DNA from: Pseudomonadota bacterium
GTDB taxonomy: Bacteria > Verrucomicrobiota > Verrucomicrobiia > Limisphaerales > SXTU01
Assembly: GCA_009924135.1 (NCBI GenBank)
Contig: RFSE01000005.1
Location: 1-64,000 of the forward strand
Direction of reading: 5' to 3'
DNA: 64,000 bases
Part shown: positions 43,997 through 52,519 of the stretch, piece after piece
Numbering within the stretch: position 1 is the stretch's first letter
Layout of the letters: each line of letters begins with the position of its first letter
Translations under genes and position numbers: made by a program
Notes under the pieces: model-generated
What the model was told of the DNA's origin: nothing
Seen by the model: the letters and a program-made list of their open reading frames with translations, nothing else
Databases searched by the model: none

Positions 43997-44166
43997 CGGA
44001 ATGCGGAATGCGGAATGCGGAATGTGGAATAGTCGCGCCCGGCCTTCTTCTGTCGCTCGGGTTGGTCACCTGACACCCTGTTATAGCCCTTGTTCAAGGC
44101 GTGCGCCGGATCTGCCGGATTCAGCACGGCCAGATAGTAGAACGTGTCGGCGAAGAGGAGTTTCAT
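43993..44166 (-). pseudogene. Truncated PIN-domain toxin
   Basis: Starts MKLLFADTFYYLAVLNPADP, the clear beginning of a PIN ribonuclease (first catalytic Asp in FADT), but after AHA the sequence is unrelated and ends at residue 57; a complete PIN toxin has about 130. The tail is formed by a tandem GGAATGC repeat. Its ATG overlaps the stop of the upstream antitoxin-like gene by ATGA, and its stop overlaps the BatA-like ATG, so a deletion has joined the toxin start to the next gene. Confidence 0.75.
43997..44031. repeat. Tandem repeat, four GGAATGC units
   Basis: CGGAATGCGGAATGC and two more units, immediately upstream of the BatA-like ATG and at the break point of the truncated PIN gene. No inverted partner arm seen. 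Confidence 0.75.
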
Positions 44167-44408
44167 CCGCGCGAAGAACGCTTGGGTATTCCGTGGATGT
44201 AGTGGTCATGTTCCGCTGCGAAGTCGGCGGGCAGGGGCGGCATGGCAGCAGCGATGGCGTCAATCCGGGCGAGCCGCTCGCGCCGTGATCGCACGGAGGT
44301 GCGAGCCGGCTGCCGGACGGGGCGGACTTCCACCTTCGTCCCATCGGGAAGTTTCGCCTTCGCATCAAGCACGATGACGCCGCTTGCGACTGTACCTTTG
44401 TAGCTCAT
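44163..44408 (-). CDS. AF2212/DUF104-like antitoxin
   Basis: 81 aa. MSYKGTVASGVIVLDAKAKL then PDGTKVEVRPVRQ is the typical small beta-structure of this antitoxin family (x-G-V-I-x-L-x...L-P-D-G-T-x-V-x-V), followed by a basic helix and the toxin-neutralising-like C-terminus LPADFAAEHDHYIHG. Toxin partner directly downstream is truncated. Confidence 0.7.
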   Translation of the reverse strand: MSYKGTVASGVIVLDAKAKLPDGTKVEVRPVRQPARTSVRSRRERLARIDAIAAAMPPLPADFAAEHDHYIHGIPKRSSRG

Positions 44409-44427
44409 TAGTTGGACAGGCACGCCA

Positions 44428-44700
44428 TCACCACTCCTCACGTTTTTCGAACTCACCTTGCGGTGGGCGCTCGAACGGCTCGTTGCCCCAGTCGGCACGA
44501 ACCTTTTCCCAGAAATTGGGCTCCCAGTGGAAAGCGTTCCGCTGTTTTTCCACATGCTCCAACGTTTCGGAGTCTGCGATGGACGCGCGTTCCTTGTCCG
44601 TGCGCTGCAACGCATCACGCACCAGGCGTTCGAGGAGCGCTGCGGTCTCCGGGTCGAGCGTTTGAAGCTTCCGGTCCAGTTCGACGGCAATGGCGGTCAT
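44428..44700 (-). CDS. Small helical protein preceding the antitoxin, 90 aa
   Basis: MTAIAVELDRKLQTLDPETA then ALLERLVRDALQRTDKE: a short N-terminal strand and helix, then an acidic linker and a Trp-rich tail (WEPNFWEKVRADWGNEPF). It resembles small proteins encoded ahead of AF2212-type antitoxins. 19 bp separate it from that gene. I cannot name a family. Confidence 0.6.
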   Translation of the reverse strand: MTAIAVELDRKLQTLDPETAALLERLVRDALQRTDKERASIADSETLEHVEKQRNAFHWEPNFWEKVRADWGNEPFERPPQGEFEKREEW

Positions 44701-44757
44701 GGTTCGAACCTAGATTGTCCAGCCAGTTCTGGCAACACGGCGGTCACGTTTTGCATG

Positions 44758-45675
44758 TCAGTGCGCCCCGACCTGATGCGCCCGTTCCGTAAGGAAGTCC
44801 GCCAGCACCTTGCCAGGCTCCTGGTCGGTGACCACTTCGCGGTAGTCGGCGTTGAATTCGAGGCAGGCCTGGCGGAGACGGGCGCGGTGGGCGTCGAAGG
44901 CGCGGAGGTATTCGTCGCGCACCATCGCCGGCTCGGTCACGAGGCTGAAGGGGCTTTCCAGGTCCTCGAACCGCAGCGGGCGGTCGAACTTGAACTCCAT
45001 CTCCATGCGGTCCAGCAGGTGAAAAACGGCGAGGTCGTGTTTCTGGAAGCGCAGGTGTTGCAGGCAGCCCAGAAGCGGCTCCAGTTCACAGAAGAAATCG
45101 GAGAATACGATGACCAAGGCACGGCGACGGATCTTCTCGGCGAGGTCGTGCAACGTGCGGAGGATCGTGGTGGGACCGTGCGGTTCGAGTGTTTGCAGGG
45201 CGTTGAGGATTTCCTGCAAGTGCGCGGGGTTCCGGCGCGGCGGGAGTTCGGGCGTGCTGTTCTCGCCGACGCAATAAAGGCCGGCGGCATCACCCTGCTG
45301 CACGGCCAAGTAGGCCAGCGTGCCGGCGAGCTGGCGGGCAAAGGCGAACTTGCTCGGGCCGGTCTTGCCCGCGAAGTTCATCGAAGCGCTGGCATCGAGG
45401 ATGAGGCAGCAGCGGAGGTTGGTGTCCGCCTCGAACTCCTTCATGTAGTAGCGGTCGGTACGGCCCAGCACGCGCCAGTCGAGGCGGCGCAGGTCATCCC
45501 CCGGCACGTAGGTGCGATACTCGGCGAACTCGACGCTGGAGCCGCGGTGCGGGCTTTTGTGGTGGCCCGAGACGCTGCCCTCCATGGCGAAGCGCGAAAC
45601 GAGCGGCAGGTGGGCAAGCTGCGCGAGCACCTGCGGGTCGAGGAACGAGTGGACGTGGGAATCTGTGGCGTTCAA
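44758..45675 (-). CDS. DUF58 domain protein
   Basis: 305 aa, no membrane segment. DUF58 core: RGSSVEFAEYRTYVPGDDLR, then RLDWRVLGRTDRYYMKEFEAD and the vWA-like LILDASASMNF. DUF58 proteins act with MoxR-type AAA ATPases and vWA membrane proteins in envelope stress or complex assembly systems. Here the MoxR gene is not adjacent; upstream is divergent bamA. The BatA-like partner lies 760 bp downstream beyond a toxin-antitoxin wreck. Confidence 0.9.
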   Translation of the reverse strand: MNATDSHVHSFLDPQVLAQLAHLPLVSRFAMEGSVSGHHKSPHRGSSVEFAEYRTYVPGDDLRRLDWRVLGRTDRYYMKEFEADTNLRCCLILDASASMNFAGKTGPSKFAFARQLAGTLAYLAVQQGDAAGLYCVGENSTPELPPRRNPAHLQEILNALQTLEPHGPTTILRTLHDLAEKIRRRALVIVFSDFFCELEPLLGCLQHLRFQKHDLAVFHLLDRMEMEFKFDRPLRFEDLESPFSLVTEPAMVRDEYLRAFDAHRARLRQACLEFNADYREVVTDQEPGKVLADFLTERAHQVGAH

Positions 45676-45895
45676 GGCAACAGGTTGAGAGCGGGCGTTT
45701 TCGTGCAGGGAGAATTGGCGCGGGCACGGGGCGCGTCAAGCTCCCAGCCCGCCGGGTATAGCCCGCACGACTGTAGCCCCAGGACGCCGCTGCGGGCAGG
45801 GGCCGGTCCTGCCGGGCACCCCGGGAGATCGGAAAAATTCTGTGTTCATCCGCCGTTGGCTATGGTTTAACTGCCGCCTCTGAGTTGACCAGAAC
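45676..45895. other. Divergent intergenic region (DUF58 / bamA)
   Basis: 220 bp. GC-rich GCCGGGTATAGCCCGC and CTGCGGGCAGGGGCCGG-like segments suggest a degenerate fold-back element, but the arms do not pair well. Promoters for both genes must be here; none is convincing. Confidence 0.3.
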
Positions 45896-48226
45896 ATGAA
45901 AACGCTGCTCCGCCGTTATTGCGTCCTGCTTGCGCTGCTAATTTACTGGCTGCCGCAGTCCCATGCCCAGGTCGCGCCCCAGCGCGTCCAGCAGATCGAC
46001 ATCCGGCATGTCGGTCCGGCGGCCACGAGTGACGAACTCATCCGCGCAAACATCCGCGTCAAGATCGGCGACCCGCTGGTCAAGACCAGCGTGGATGATG
46101 ACGTGCGGAACCTCTACAACACCGGATATTTCTACAACATCCGCGTGGCCGAGGAGCGTATCGACGGCGGCGTGAAGCTCGTTTACGTCGTGCAGGGCAA
46201 ACCGCTGTTGACCGACATCAAGTTCACCGGCAACACCAAGTTCAGCAACTCCAAGCTGACCAAGGAGCTGACTTCAAAAGTCGGTCAGCCGCTGGACGAA
46301 CGGAAGCTGTTCACCGACGCCCAGAAGATCCAGACCCGCTACCAAAAGGCCGGCTACCAGCGGACCAAGGTGGAGTACAAGCTCAGCATCAACGAAAACG
46401 CCGGCCGGGGCACCGCCACCTTCGAGGTCACGGAAGCGCCCAAGGTGAAGGTGGTGGACATCGCGTTTGTGGGCACGACCGCCTTCGATCAGAAGAAGCT
46501 GGCGAAGCAGCTCAAGACCAAAAAGCACTGGATGTTCTCGTGGATCACGGGCACGGACAAGTTCAAGGACGACCAGTTTGACGACGACAAGGAGAAGCTC
46601 GCCGAATTCTACCGGAACGAAGGCTATCTGGATTTCGAGATCAAGGACGTTCAGTTCGAGTATCCCAAGCCCGACCGCATGGTGATCAAGTTCGTCGTTT
46701 TCGAAGGCAAGCAGTACAAGGTCGGGACCGTCGCCGTGAAGGGCAACAACCTGTTTCCCTCGGCTGACATCGAGAAGGGCATCAAGATGAAGGCCGGCAA
46801 GACCTTCACGCCCGAAGGTCAGCGCAAGGATGTCGAGACCATCCGGGACTTCTACGGCTCCAAGGGCTACATCGATTCCCGCATCAACGCCGTCCGCACG
46901 CCCAACACCGACACGGGCAACATGGACGTCACCTACCAGGTGGACGAGAAGGACAAGTCTTACGTCGAAAAGATCGAGATCAAGGGCAACGTCAAAACCA
47001 AGGACAAGGTCATCCGCCGCGAACTGGCCATTTCCCCTGGCGAAACCTTTGACATGGTGCGGGTGAAGCTCTCGAAGCAGCGCCTGGAAAACCTGAATTA
47101 CTTCGAAAAGGTCGATGCCCAGCCGGAACCGACCGACGTGCCCAACCGCAAGAACCTGGTGGTGGGCGTCGAGGAAAAGAACACCGGCAACATGTCCATC
47201 GGCGCGGGCTTCAGCTCGGTGGAAAGCGTGGTGGGCTTTGTCGAAGTCAGCCAGGGGAACTTTGACCTGTTCAAGCCCCCCTACTTCACCGGCGGCGGCG
47301 AGAAGCTGCGCCTGCGCGCCAGTTACGGTGCCCGGTCCAAGGATTACCTGTTGAGTTTCGTGGAACCCTGGTTTCTGGACCGCAAGCTCGCTTTTGGCGT
47401 GGACCTGTACCACCGGTCCACGAGTTATCAGAGCACTCTCTATGACACGGTGTCCACCGGTGCCCGCTTGAGCCTCGAACGGGCGCTCTGGAGCGACTTT
47501 GTCCGCGGCAACGTGAGCTACACCATTGAAGATGTAGGCATCACGCGCGTGGACCCCAGTGCCTCGCCGGAGCTGCGTTCTGAGGCGGGCACGCGGCTGG
47601 TCTCGAAGGTCGGGACGGGCATTGTTTACGACGCCCGCAAGGGCGGACTGGTGCCCACGGGTGGTCAGCGGGTGGAATTCCTCTCGGAAGTAGCTGGCGG
47701 CCCGTTCGGCGGCGAGTCGGACTTCTTCAAGCTGGAAGTGCGCGGCTCGCAATACCTCCCCGGTTTCTGGGAGGGGCAGAACTGGGAAATCATCGGCCGC
47801 ATGGGCTCCATCCAGGGCTACAACGGTGACCATGTGACGCTGTTCAACCGCTACTTCATGGGCGGCCCGCGCACCCTCCGCGGCTTCAAGTACGCCCACG
47901 TTTCGCCCGTGGATTCCCTCAGCCAGCCCTTCGGCGGCAACACCTACTGGCTCGGCTCGGTGGAATACAACATCCCCATTATTGAACGGTTGCGCTTCGC
48001 GCTGTTCTATGATGTCGGCAATGTTTACAGCAGCTCCTTCAGCGTCAACCCGAACGCCTCGCGTGGCGAACGCCTCTATAATGACAACGTCGGTGCGGGC
48101 TTCCGCATCAACATCCCCAACCTCGGGCCGCTGCGGCTGGACTATGGCTTCCCCATCAACGCGGATGCCAATCAAAACAAGAGCGGCCGCTTCAACTTCG
48201 ACGTGGGTTTCACCCGCGATTTCTAA
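45896..48226 (+). CDS. bamA: Outer membrane protein assembly factor BamA
   Basis: 776 aa with signal peptide (VLLALLIYWLPQSHA). Five POTRA domains from about residue 28 to 420, seen in repeats such as VKIGDPLVKTSVDDDVRNLY, TDIKFTGNTKFSNSKL, VVDIAFVGTTAFDQKKLAKQ, VGTVAVKGNNLFPSADIEKG and VEKIEIKGNVKTKDKVI. The barrel follows, with the conserved loop-6 region FNRYFMGGPRTLRGFKY (RGF) and a final aromatic residue (GFTRDF). Inserts beta-barrel proteins into the outer membrane. Followed by skp, as is usual. Confidence 0.96.
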   Translation: MKTLLRRYCVLLALLIYWLPQSHAQVAPQRVQQIDIRHVGPAATSDELIRANIRVKIGDPLVKTSVDDDVRNLYNTGYFYNIRVAEERIDGGVKLVYVVQGKPLLTDIKFTGNTKFSNSKLTKELTSKVGQPLDERKLFTDAQKIQTRYQKAGYQRTKVEYKLSINENAGRGTATFEVTEAPKVKVVDIAFVGTTAFDQKKLAKQLKTKKHWMFSWITGTDKFKDDQFDDDKEKLAEFYRNEGYLDFEIKDVQFEYPKPDRMVIKFVVFEGKQYKVGTVAVKGNNLFPSADIEKGIKMKAGKTFTPEGQRKDVETIRDFYGSKGYIDSRINAVRTPNTDTGNMDVTYQVDEKDKSYVEKIEIKGNVKTKDKVIRRELAISPGETFDMVRVKLSKQRLENLNYFEKVDAQPEPTDVPNRKNLVVGVEEKNTGNMSIGAGFSSVESVVGFVEVSQGNFDLFKPPYFTGGGEKLRLRASYGARSKDYLLSFVEPWFLDRKLAFGVDLYHRSTSYQSTLYDTVSTGARLSLERALWSDFVRGNVSYTIEDVGITRVDPSASPELRSEAGTRLVSKVGTGIVYDARKGGLVPTGGQRVEFLSEVAGGPFGGESDFFKLEVRGSQYLPGFWEGQNWEIIGRMGSIQGYNGDHVTLFNRYFMGGPRTLRGFKYAHVSPVDSLSQPFGGNTYWLGSVEYNIPIIERLRFALFYDVGNVYSSSFSVNPNASRGERLYNDNVGAGFRINIPNLGPLRLDYGFPINADANQNKSGRFNFDVGFTRDF

Positions 48227-48241
48227 CCTGATCTGATCCCG

Positions 48242-48268
48242 GTGACAGTGGCAGAACGCCGCTGTCAC
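48242..48268. other. Stem-loop between bamA and skp
   Basis: GTGACAGTGG and CCGCTGTCAC pair in 9 of 10 positions around a 7-base loop. No T-tract follows, so it is more likely to modulate or process the transcript than to end it. Confidence 0.55.
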
Positions 48269-48302
48269 ACTGCCTTTAAATCAAAACCGACTTGAGTCTC
48301 CG

Positions 48303-48932
48303 ATGAAATTGTTGCCCTCCCTCCTCCTTGCCGGTCTCGTTCTTGGTGCCAGCGCGCAGGCTGCCGACCGCCCGGCCGGGGCCGGAACCATTGCGGTCGT
48401 GGACTTGAAAAAGGTCTTTGACGGCTATTGGAAAACCAAGCAGGCCGACCTCAACCTCAAGGATGAGGCCACCAAGCTGGACAAGACGCGCAAGGACATG
48501 ATCGAGGACCACAAGAAGGCCGGCGAGGACTACAAGAAGTTCCTCGACGGATCCACCGATTCCGCCGTGTCCCCGGAAGAGCGGGAGAAGCGCAAAAAGA
48601 CGGCGGAAACCAAGCTGCAGGAAATGCGGCAAATCGAGGAGAGCATCGGCCAGTTCGACCGCAGCGCCCGCACGCAGCTGGGCGAAAAGCAGCGCAACAT
48701 GCGCGACAAGATCGTCACCGAGATCCGCGAGATCGTGAACAAGCGGGCCCGGACGGCGGGTTATGGCGCTGTTCTGGATAGCGCCGCCGAAAGCGCCGTG
48801 GGCACACCCATCCTCCTTTTCAATGCGAGCCTGCCGGACTTGACGGAGGAGATCATCACCCAGCTCAACGCCACCGCCCCGGCCGGAGCGGTCGTGTCGC
48901 CTCCCTCCATTGCGCCGGTAAATCCGAAGTGA
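48303..48932 (+). CDS. OmpH/Skp family periplasmic chaperone
   Basis: 209 aa with signal peptide (LLPSLLLAGLVLGASAQA). After IAVVDLKKVFDGYWKTKQAD comes a long Lys/Glu-rich coiled coil (residues about 45-150: KDMIEDHKKAGEDYKKF, REKRKKTAETKLQEMRQIE), and the closing strand AGYGAVLDSAAESAVG with a C-terminal extension. This is the trimeric jellyfish-type chaperone that carries unfolded outer membrane proteins to BamA. Located 77 bp after bamA. Confidence 0.92.
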   Translation: MKLLPSLLLAGLVLGASAQAADRPAGAGTIAVVDLKKVFDGYWKTKQADLNLKDEATKLDKTRKDMIEDHKKAGEDYKKFLDGSTDSAVSPEEREKRKKTAETKLQEMRQIEESIGQFDRSARTQLGEKQRNMRDKIVTEIREIVNKRARTAGYGAVLDSAAESAVGTPILLFNASLPDLTEEIITQLNATAPAGAVVSPPSIAPVNPK

Positions 48933-49007
48933 GCTTGGTTGGTGGCGGCAGGCTCCCGGTGTTCCTCCGGTGGATTGGGTTGACGGTCCCGTTCCCTTCG
49001 CGCCAAC

Positions 49008-49985
49008 ATGCGCCTGCGCAAGCGCGCTTGCATGGGCCGCCCAACTACCAGCCATCCGCCTGAAACCCCGACGCCCAAGCGCGTGGGGCCGATGCTCGGT
49101 GCGCTGGGCTTTCTCTCCCGCCGAACCCCCTACTTCCGCGGTAAATGGCGGGTGACCGGTTTCATTTTCGAGCGCTGGCTGCTCCACTCACGCCGGCAGC
49201 AGGTCATCAAGCTCGCCAAGGGCATGCGCATCAATTGCAAGCTCTGGGACGAGGTGCAGAATGCCATCTGGTGGAACGGAGCGAGTTACGAGCGCAAGGA
49301 GTCCAAGTTCATCCGCCGTTATCTCAAGCCCGGCATGGTCTTCTTCGATGTCGGTTCCAATGTCGGCTATTACACGCTGCTGGCCGCCCCCCTCGTCGGC
49401 CGCCAAGGCAAGGTTCACGCCTTTGAACCCGTCTTCGAGCAGCATGCCGATCTGCGCGCCAACGTGGAGCGCAACCGGCTCCAGAATGTCGTCCCCGAAC
49501 GCCTCATCATCACCGACCGCGCGGGCACCATGGAGATCAATCTGGGGTCCGAGGATAACGCCGGCACCGCCTCGGTCAACATGGTCTATCGCGAGAACCG
49601 GGCGACCGAACGGGTGGACTGCACCACCTTGGACCGGTATCTCAAGGAGCGCGAGGTCAAGCGGCTCGACGTGCTGAAGATTGATGTCGAGGGTCACGAG
49701 CCGCACGTGTTGCGGGGCATGACCGAAACCCTCCGCACGTTGCGTCCGCTGCTGCTGGTCGAAGTCCGGGGCGAGATGTTGGAGGAAGTCGGTTCCAGCC
49801 GGGAGGAGTTGTTTGCGCAGATTGCCACGCACGGCTACGTGCCGTACGCCCTCACGCGCGGCGGCTGGCCCAAACCCATGGCCATTCCCGCTGATGGCAA
49901 CCTGATCATCTTCAGTCCGGACCCCAAACTGCATGAAAAACACCGGCCCTTTGCCAAATTGCGGCGGCGCAAAAAGGCGGCTTGA
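49008..49985 (+). CDS. FkbM family methyltransferase
   Basis: 325 aa. SAM-binding start VFFDVGSNVGYYTLLAAPLV (residues about 107-126), then VHAFEPVFEQHADLRANVER, and the family's DVLKIDVEGHEPHVLRGM and LRPLLLVEVRG. These enzymes O-methylate sugars of surface polysaccharides or secondary metabolites. First of four genes after skp that look like surface glycan modification. The N-terminus to about residue 80 is basic and without membrane helices. Confidence 0.88.
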   Translation: MRLRKRACMGRPTTSHPPETPTPKRVGPMLGALGFLSRRTPYFRGKWRVTGFIFERWLLHSRRQQVIKLAKGMRINCKLWDEVQNAIWWNGASYERKESKFIRRYLKPGMVFFDVGSNVGYYTLLAAPLVGRQGKVHAFEPVFEQHADLRANVERNRLQNVVPERLIITDRAGTMEINLGSEDNAGTASVNMVYRENRATERVDCTTLDRYLKEREVKRLDVLKIDVEGHEPHVLRGMTETLRTLRPLLLVEVRGEMLEEVGSSREELFAQIATHGYVPYALTRGGWPKPMAIPADGNLIIFSPDPKLHEKHRPFAKLRRRKKAA

Positions 49986-50072
49986 GATCAGGAACAGGAT
50001 GAAGCTTGAGACTAGGGTTTCCGCTTAATCTTCCTCGTAATCTTCCACCCCATACTCTTCACTCCTCCGCCG

Positions 50073-51392
50073 ATGTCCTTCGTCCAGCGCCTTAAAATCG
50101 AAGCCGAAGATACCCTTCGCTACCACGACACCGTTCGCGGCGTGCTCTGCGAGGTGGAACTGCTGAAGGACAAGTCGCCCGCTGCAACTGATCCGCAGGC
50201 CATCGCCCGCAGCATCGTGCGGTTGTGCTCGGCCGCACGCCTCGCGGCCAGCAGGGAGCAATTGCTCAAGGTCGAGGCGCTCATCGCCGAACGGGTGCAG
50301 TTGCTCGGCAACCGGCCCGTGGACTTCGCCGAGTTCGAGGCGTCCTCGATGAAGAAGCGGAACATCGACTACTTCGTCCCCCTCAAGCCCTACGTCAGCG
50401 AGCGGGAGAAGGGTGTGTGCTACATCGCCTTCGAGCATCGGTGGGCGCGCTTCGTCCACCATTACCGCGACAAACTGGAGGCCTTCGCAAAGCGCTACCT
50501 GCTCATCGTCCACCCGGTCTGGGCCACACCCCACGGCCTGATCAACTACTACCTCCCCAGCATCTGGCCGGGGAACGATCCGGTCTTCGCGTGTGTCAGT
50601 GATCCTCATGATCTGGACACCTTGCCCCGCCAGTCGCCCCGTCATGTCGTCATCCCGCGTTACTGCTCCCACTGGGTGAACCCGGCGGTCTATCCGCAGG
50701 TGCCCTTTGAGAAAAAGGACATCGACATCGTGATGCTGGCGAACTTCGGGAAATACAAACGCCATTTCGCCCTGTTCAAGGCGTTGCGCGACATGCCCCG
50801 CAGCGTGAAGGTCGTGTGCATCGGCCAGCACAATGACAAGCGCACCCGCGAAGTCCTCCTCGCCGAGGCTGCCGCCTATGGCGTGGCCGACCGGTTCGAG
50901 CTGAAGGAGAATGCGCCGGACGATGTGGTGTTCGACTGCATGGCCCGCGCCAAGGTGAACCTCATCATGTCCAAGCGCGAAGGCTCCTGCATTGCCATCG
51001 TCGAGGCCATGTTCGCCAACACGCCTTCGGGCATGATCAAGGACGCCGAGGTTGGCTCACGCGTCTTCATCAACGAGCACACCGGCCGTTTTCTCACCGA
51101 TGACAACCTGGGCGCGCAGCTCATGGACTTCATCGCCAACGCCGGAAAGTATTCGCCCCGGAAGTGGATGCTGGATAACCACCATGACTGCCACGGCAGC
51201 AGCAAGGTGACGAACGAGGTCATCAAGCAGGAGATGCTCAAGCGCGGGCAGGACTGGACCACCGACCTCTGCCCCTTGCACTGGCGGCCGAACCCCAAGA
51301 TCCTTCGCCCCGAAGACCTGGCCATGATGCAGGCGACCTACGCCGATATCCGAAACAACGTCGGCATCGAGATGGACCTGCCGAAGTCATGA
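50073..51392 (+). CDS. Glycosyltransferase-like protein (GT-B type, GT4-like)
   Basis: 439 aa. The C-terminal half has GT-B features: DIDIVMLANFGKYKRHFALF, VKVVCIGQHNDKRT, RFELKENAPDDVVFDCMARA and the E-x(7)-E-like stretch SKREGSCIAIVEAMFANTPS. The N-terminal half contains YIAFEHRWARFVHHYRDKLE and YCSHWVNPAVYPQVPFEKKD. It is a likely surface-polysaccharide glycosyltransferase; donor and acceptor unknown. Neighbours on both sides are FkbM methyltransferases. Confidence 0.75.
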   Translation: MSFVQRLKIEAEDTLRYHDTVRGVLCEVELLKDKSPAATDPQAIARSIVRLCSAARLAASREQLLKVEALIAERVQLLGNRPVDFAEFEASSMKKRNIDYFVPLKPYVSEREKGVCYIAFEHRWARFVHHYRDKLEAFAKRYLLIVHPVWATPHGLINYYLPSIWPGNDPVFACVSDPHDLDTLPRQSPRHVVIPRYCSHWVNPAVYPQVPFEKKDIDIVMLANFGKYKRHFALFKALRDMPRSVKVVCIGQHNDKRTREVLLAEAAAYGVADRFELKENAPDDVVFDCMARAKVNLIMSKREGSCIAIVEAMFANTPSGMIKDAEVGSRVFINEHTGRFLTDDNLGAQLMDFIANAGKYSPRKWMLDNHHDCHGSSKVTNEVIKQEMLKRGQDWTTDLCPLHWRPNPKILRPEDLAMMQATYADIRNNVGIEMDLPKS

Positions 51393-51479
51393 AGCCTCCG
51401 ATCAGTGGCGACTGGCCAGACGCACTTTCTGCGTGTGCATCCGCGCCCGTTCGTGGTTTCCTCTCCCTGCTTTATCGCC

Positions 51480-52412
51480 ATGTCTGACTTGCTAAAAGAC
51501 GCCGCCAAGCGCGGCTTGAAGAAGGCCGCCCGCTGGGCCAGCACCGGCAAGAACCTCCCGCGCCTCAAAGGCATGCAGGCCTGGTGGCAGCGCCACGTGG
51601 GTGACCAAAACGAGATCAATGCACTGCGCGAGCAGTATGCCGACCTCATCCACGCCCCGGACAAGCGCAAGCTCCTCGCCATCCACGAGCGCAAGGCCCA
51701 CTCCCAGTTCGGCGAGGATGGGTTGCTGATCCACTTTTTTTCAAAGATCGGCGCGCCGAACAAGACGTTCATCGAGTTCGGTATCGAGGATGGCACGGAG
51801 TGCAATGCCGCGAACCTTGCCCTGCACTTCGGCTGGGGCGGTCTGCTCATGGATGGCAGTGATTCCCTCGCCGACCGTGCGCGCACGTTCTACCACCGCC
51901 GACACGGCATCGCGCCCCAGCACGTCCAGGTCCGCACGAACTTCATCACGAAGGAAAACGTCAACGATCTCTTCGCCCAGTACGGCTTCAAGGGCGAACT
52001 GGACATGCTGTCCATCGACATCGACGGCGTGGACTACTGGATCTGGGACGCCGTCAAGGTCGTCTCGCCGCGCCTGCTCATCATCGAGTTCAACGCCAGC
52101 TTCGGTCCCACGCGCAGCGTGACCGTGCCTTACGAGCCTTCCTTCGAACGTTACGCGCATCACGAGAGCGGCTGGTATCACGGCGCGTCACTCACCGCCT
52201 TCACCAAGCTCGCCGCGAAGAAGGGCTACTTCCTCGCTGGCTGTGACACCGCCGGCGCGAACGCCTTCTTCATCCGGCGCGACATCGGCCAGGGCAAGGT
52301 CGCCGAGTTCACGCCCGAAGAAGCGTTCTACCCTTGTGCCCCCCGGCTGCGCGAAGCCTCGCTCGACGAACAATGGGCCCGGGTGAAGCATCTGCCGTTG
52401 ATCGAAATTTAA
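51480..52412 (+). CDS. FkbM-like methyltransferase
   Basis: 310 aa from MSDLLKDAAKRGLKKAARWA; the frame is open 75 bp further upstream but without similarity. SAM-fold elements: KTFIEFGIEDGTECNAANLA, GWGGLLMDGSDSLADRA, VNDLFAQYGFKGELDML and SIDIDGVDYWIWDAVK, then PRLLIIEFNASFGP. The SIDIDG in place of KIDVEG places it in a divergent FkbM-like group. 88 bp after the glycosyltransferase. Confidence 0.75.
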   Translation: MSDLLKDAAKRGLKKAARWASTGKNLPRLKGMQAWWQRHVGDQNEINALREQYADLIHAPDKRKLLAIHERKAHSQFGEDGLLIHFFSKIGAPNKTFIEFGIEDGTECNAANLALHFGWGGLLMDGSDSLADRARTFYHRRHGIAPQHVQVRTNFITKENVNDLFAQYGFKGELDMLSIDIDGVDYWIWDAVKVVSPRLLIIEFNASFGPTRSVTVPYEPSFERYAHHESGWYHGASLTAFTKLAAKKGYFLAGCDTAGANAFFIRRDIGQGKVAEFTPEEAFYPCAPRLREASLDEQWARVKHLPLIEI

Positions 52413-52415
52413 CTA

Positions 52416-52516
52416 TGAGTCCAAGGTCCAAAGTCCAAAGTCCAAAGTCAGCGCAATGGCCTGACGGGCTCGCGGAACGACTTTGGACTCTTGGACCTTG
52501 GACCTTGGACTTCTGA
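52416..52516. repeat. Fold-back element, GTCCAAAGTCCAAAGTCC family
   Basis: Left arm 52416-52450 is GTCCAAGGTCCAAAGTCC with more units; right arm 52479-52516 is GACTTTGGACTCTTGGACC with more units. Inverted arms of about 36 bp around a 28-bp spacer, filling the gap between two methyltransferase genes; 4 bp separate its right arm from the next ATG. Confidence 0.9.
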
Positions 52517-52519
52517 CCC

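Noticed and set aside
46274..48268. A 664-codon minus-strand ORF opposite bamA
   Set aside because: Shadow of bamA; composition typical of antisense frames and no domain seen.
48242..48268. Rho-independent terminator after bamA
   Set aside because: Stem-loop is good but no T-tract follows in either direction, and skp is expected to be co-transcribed.
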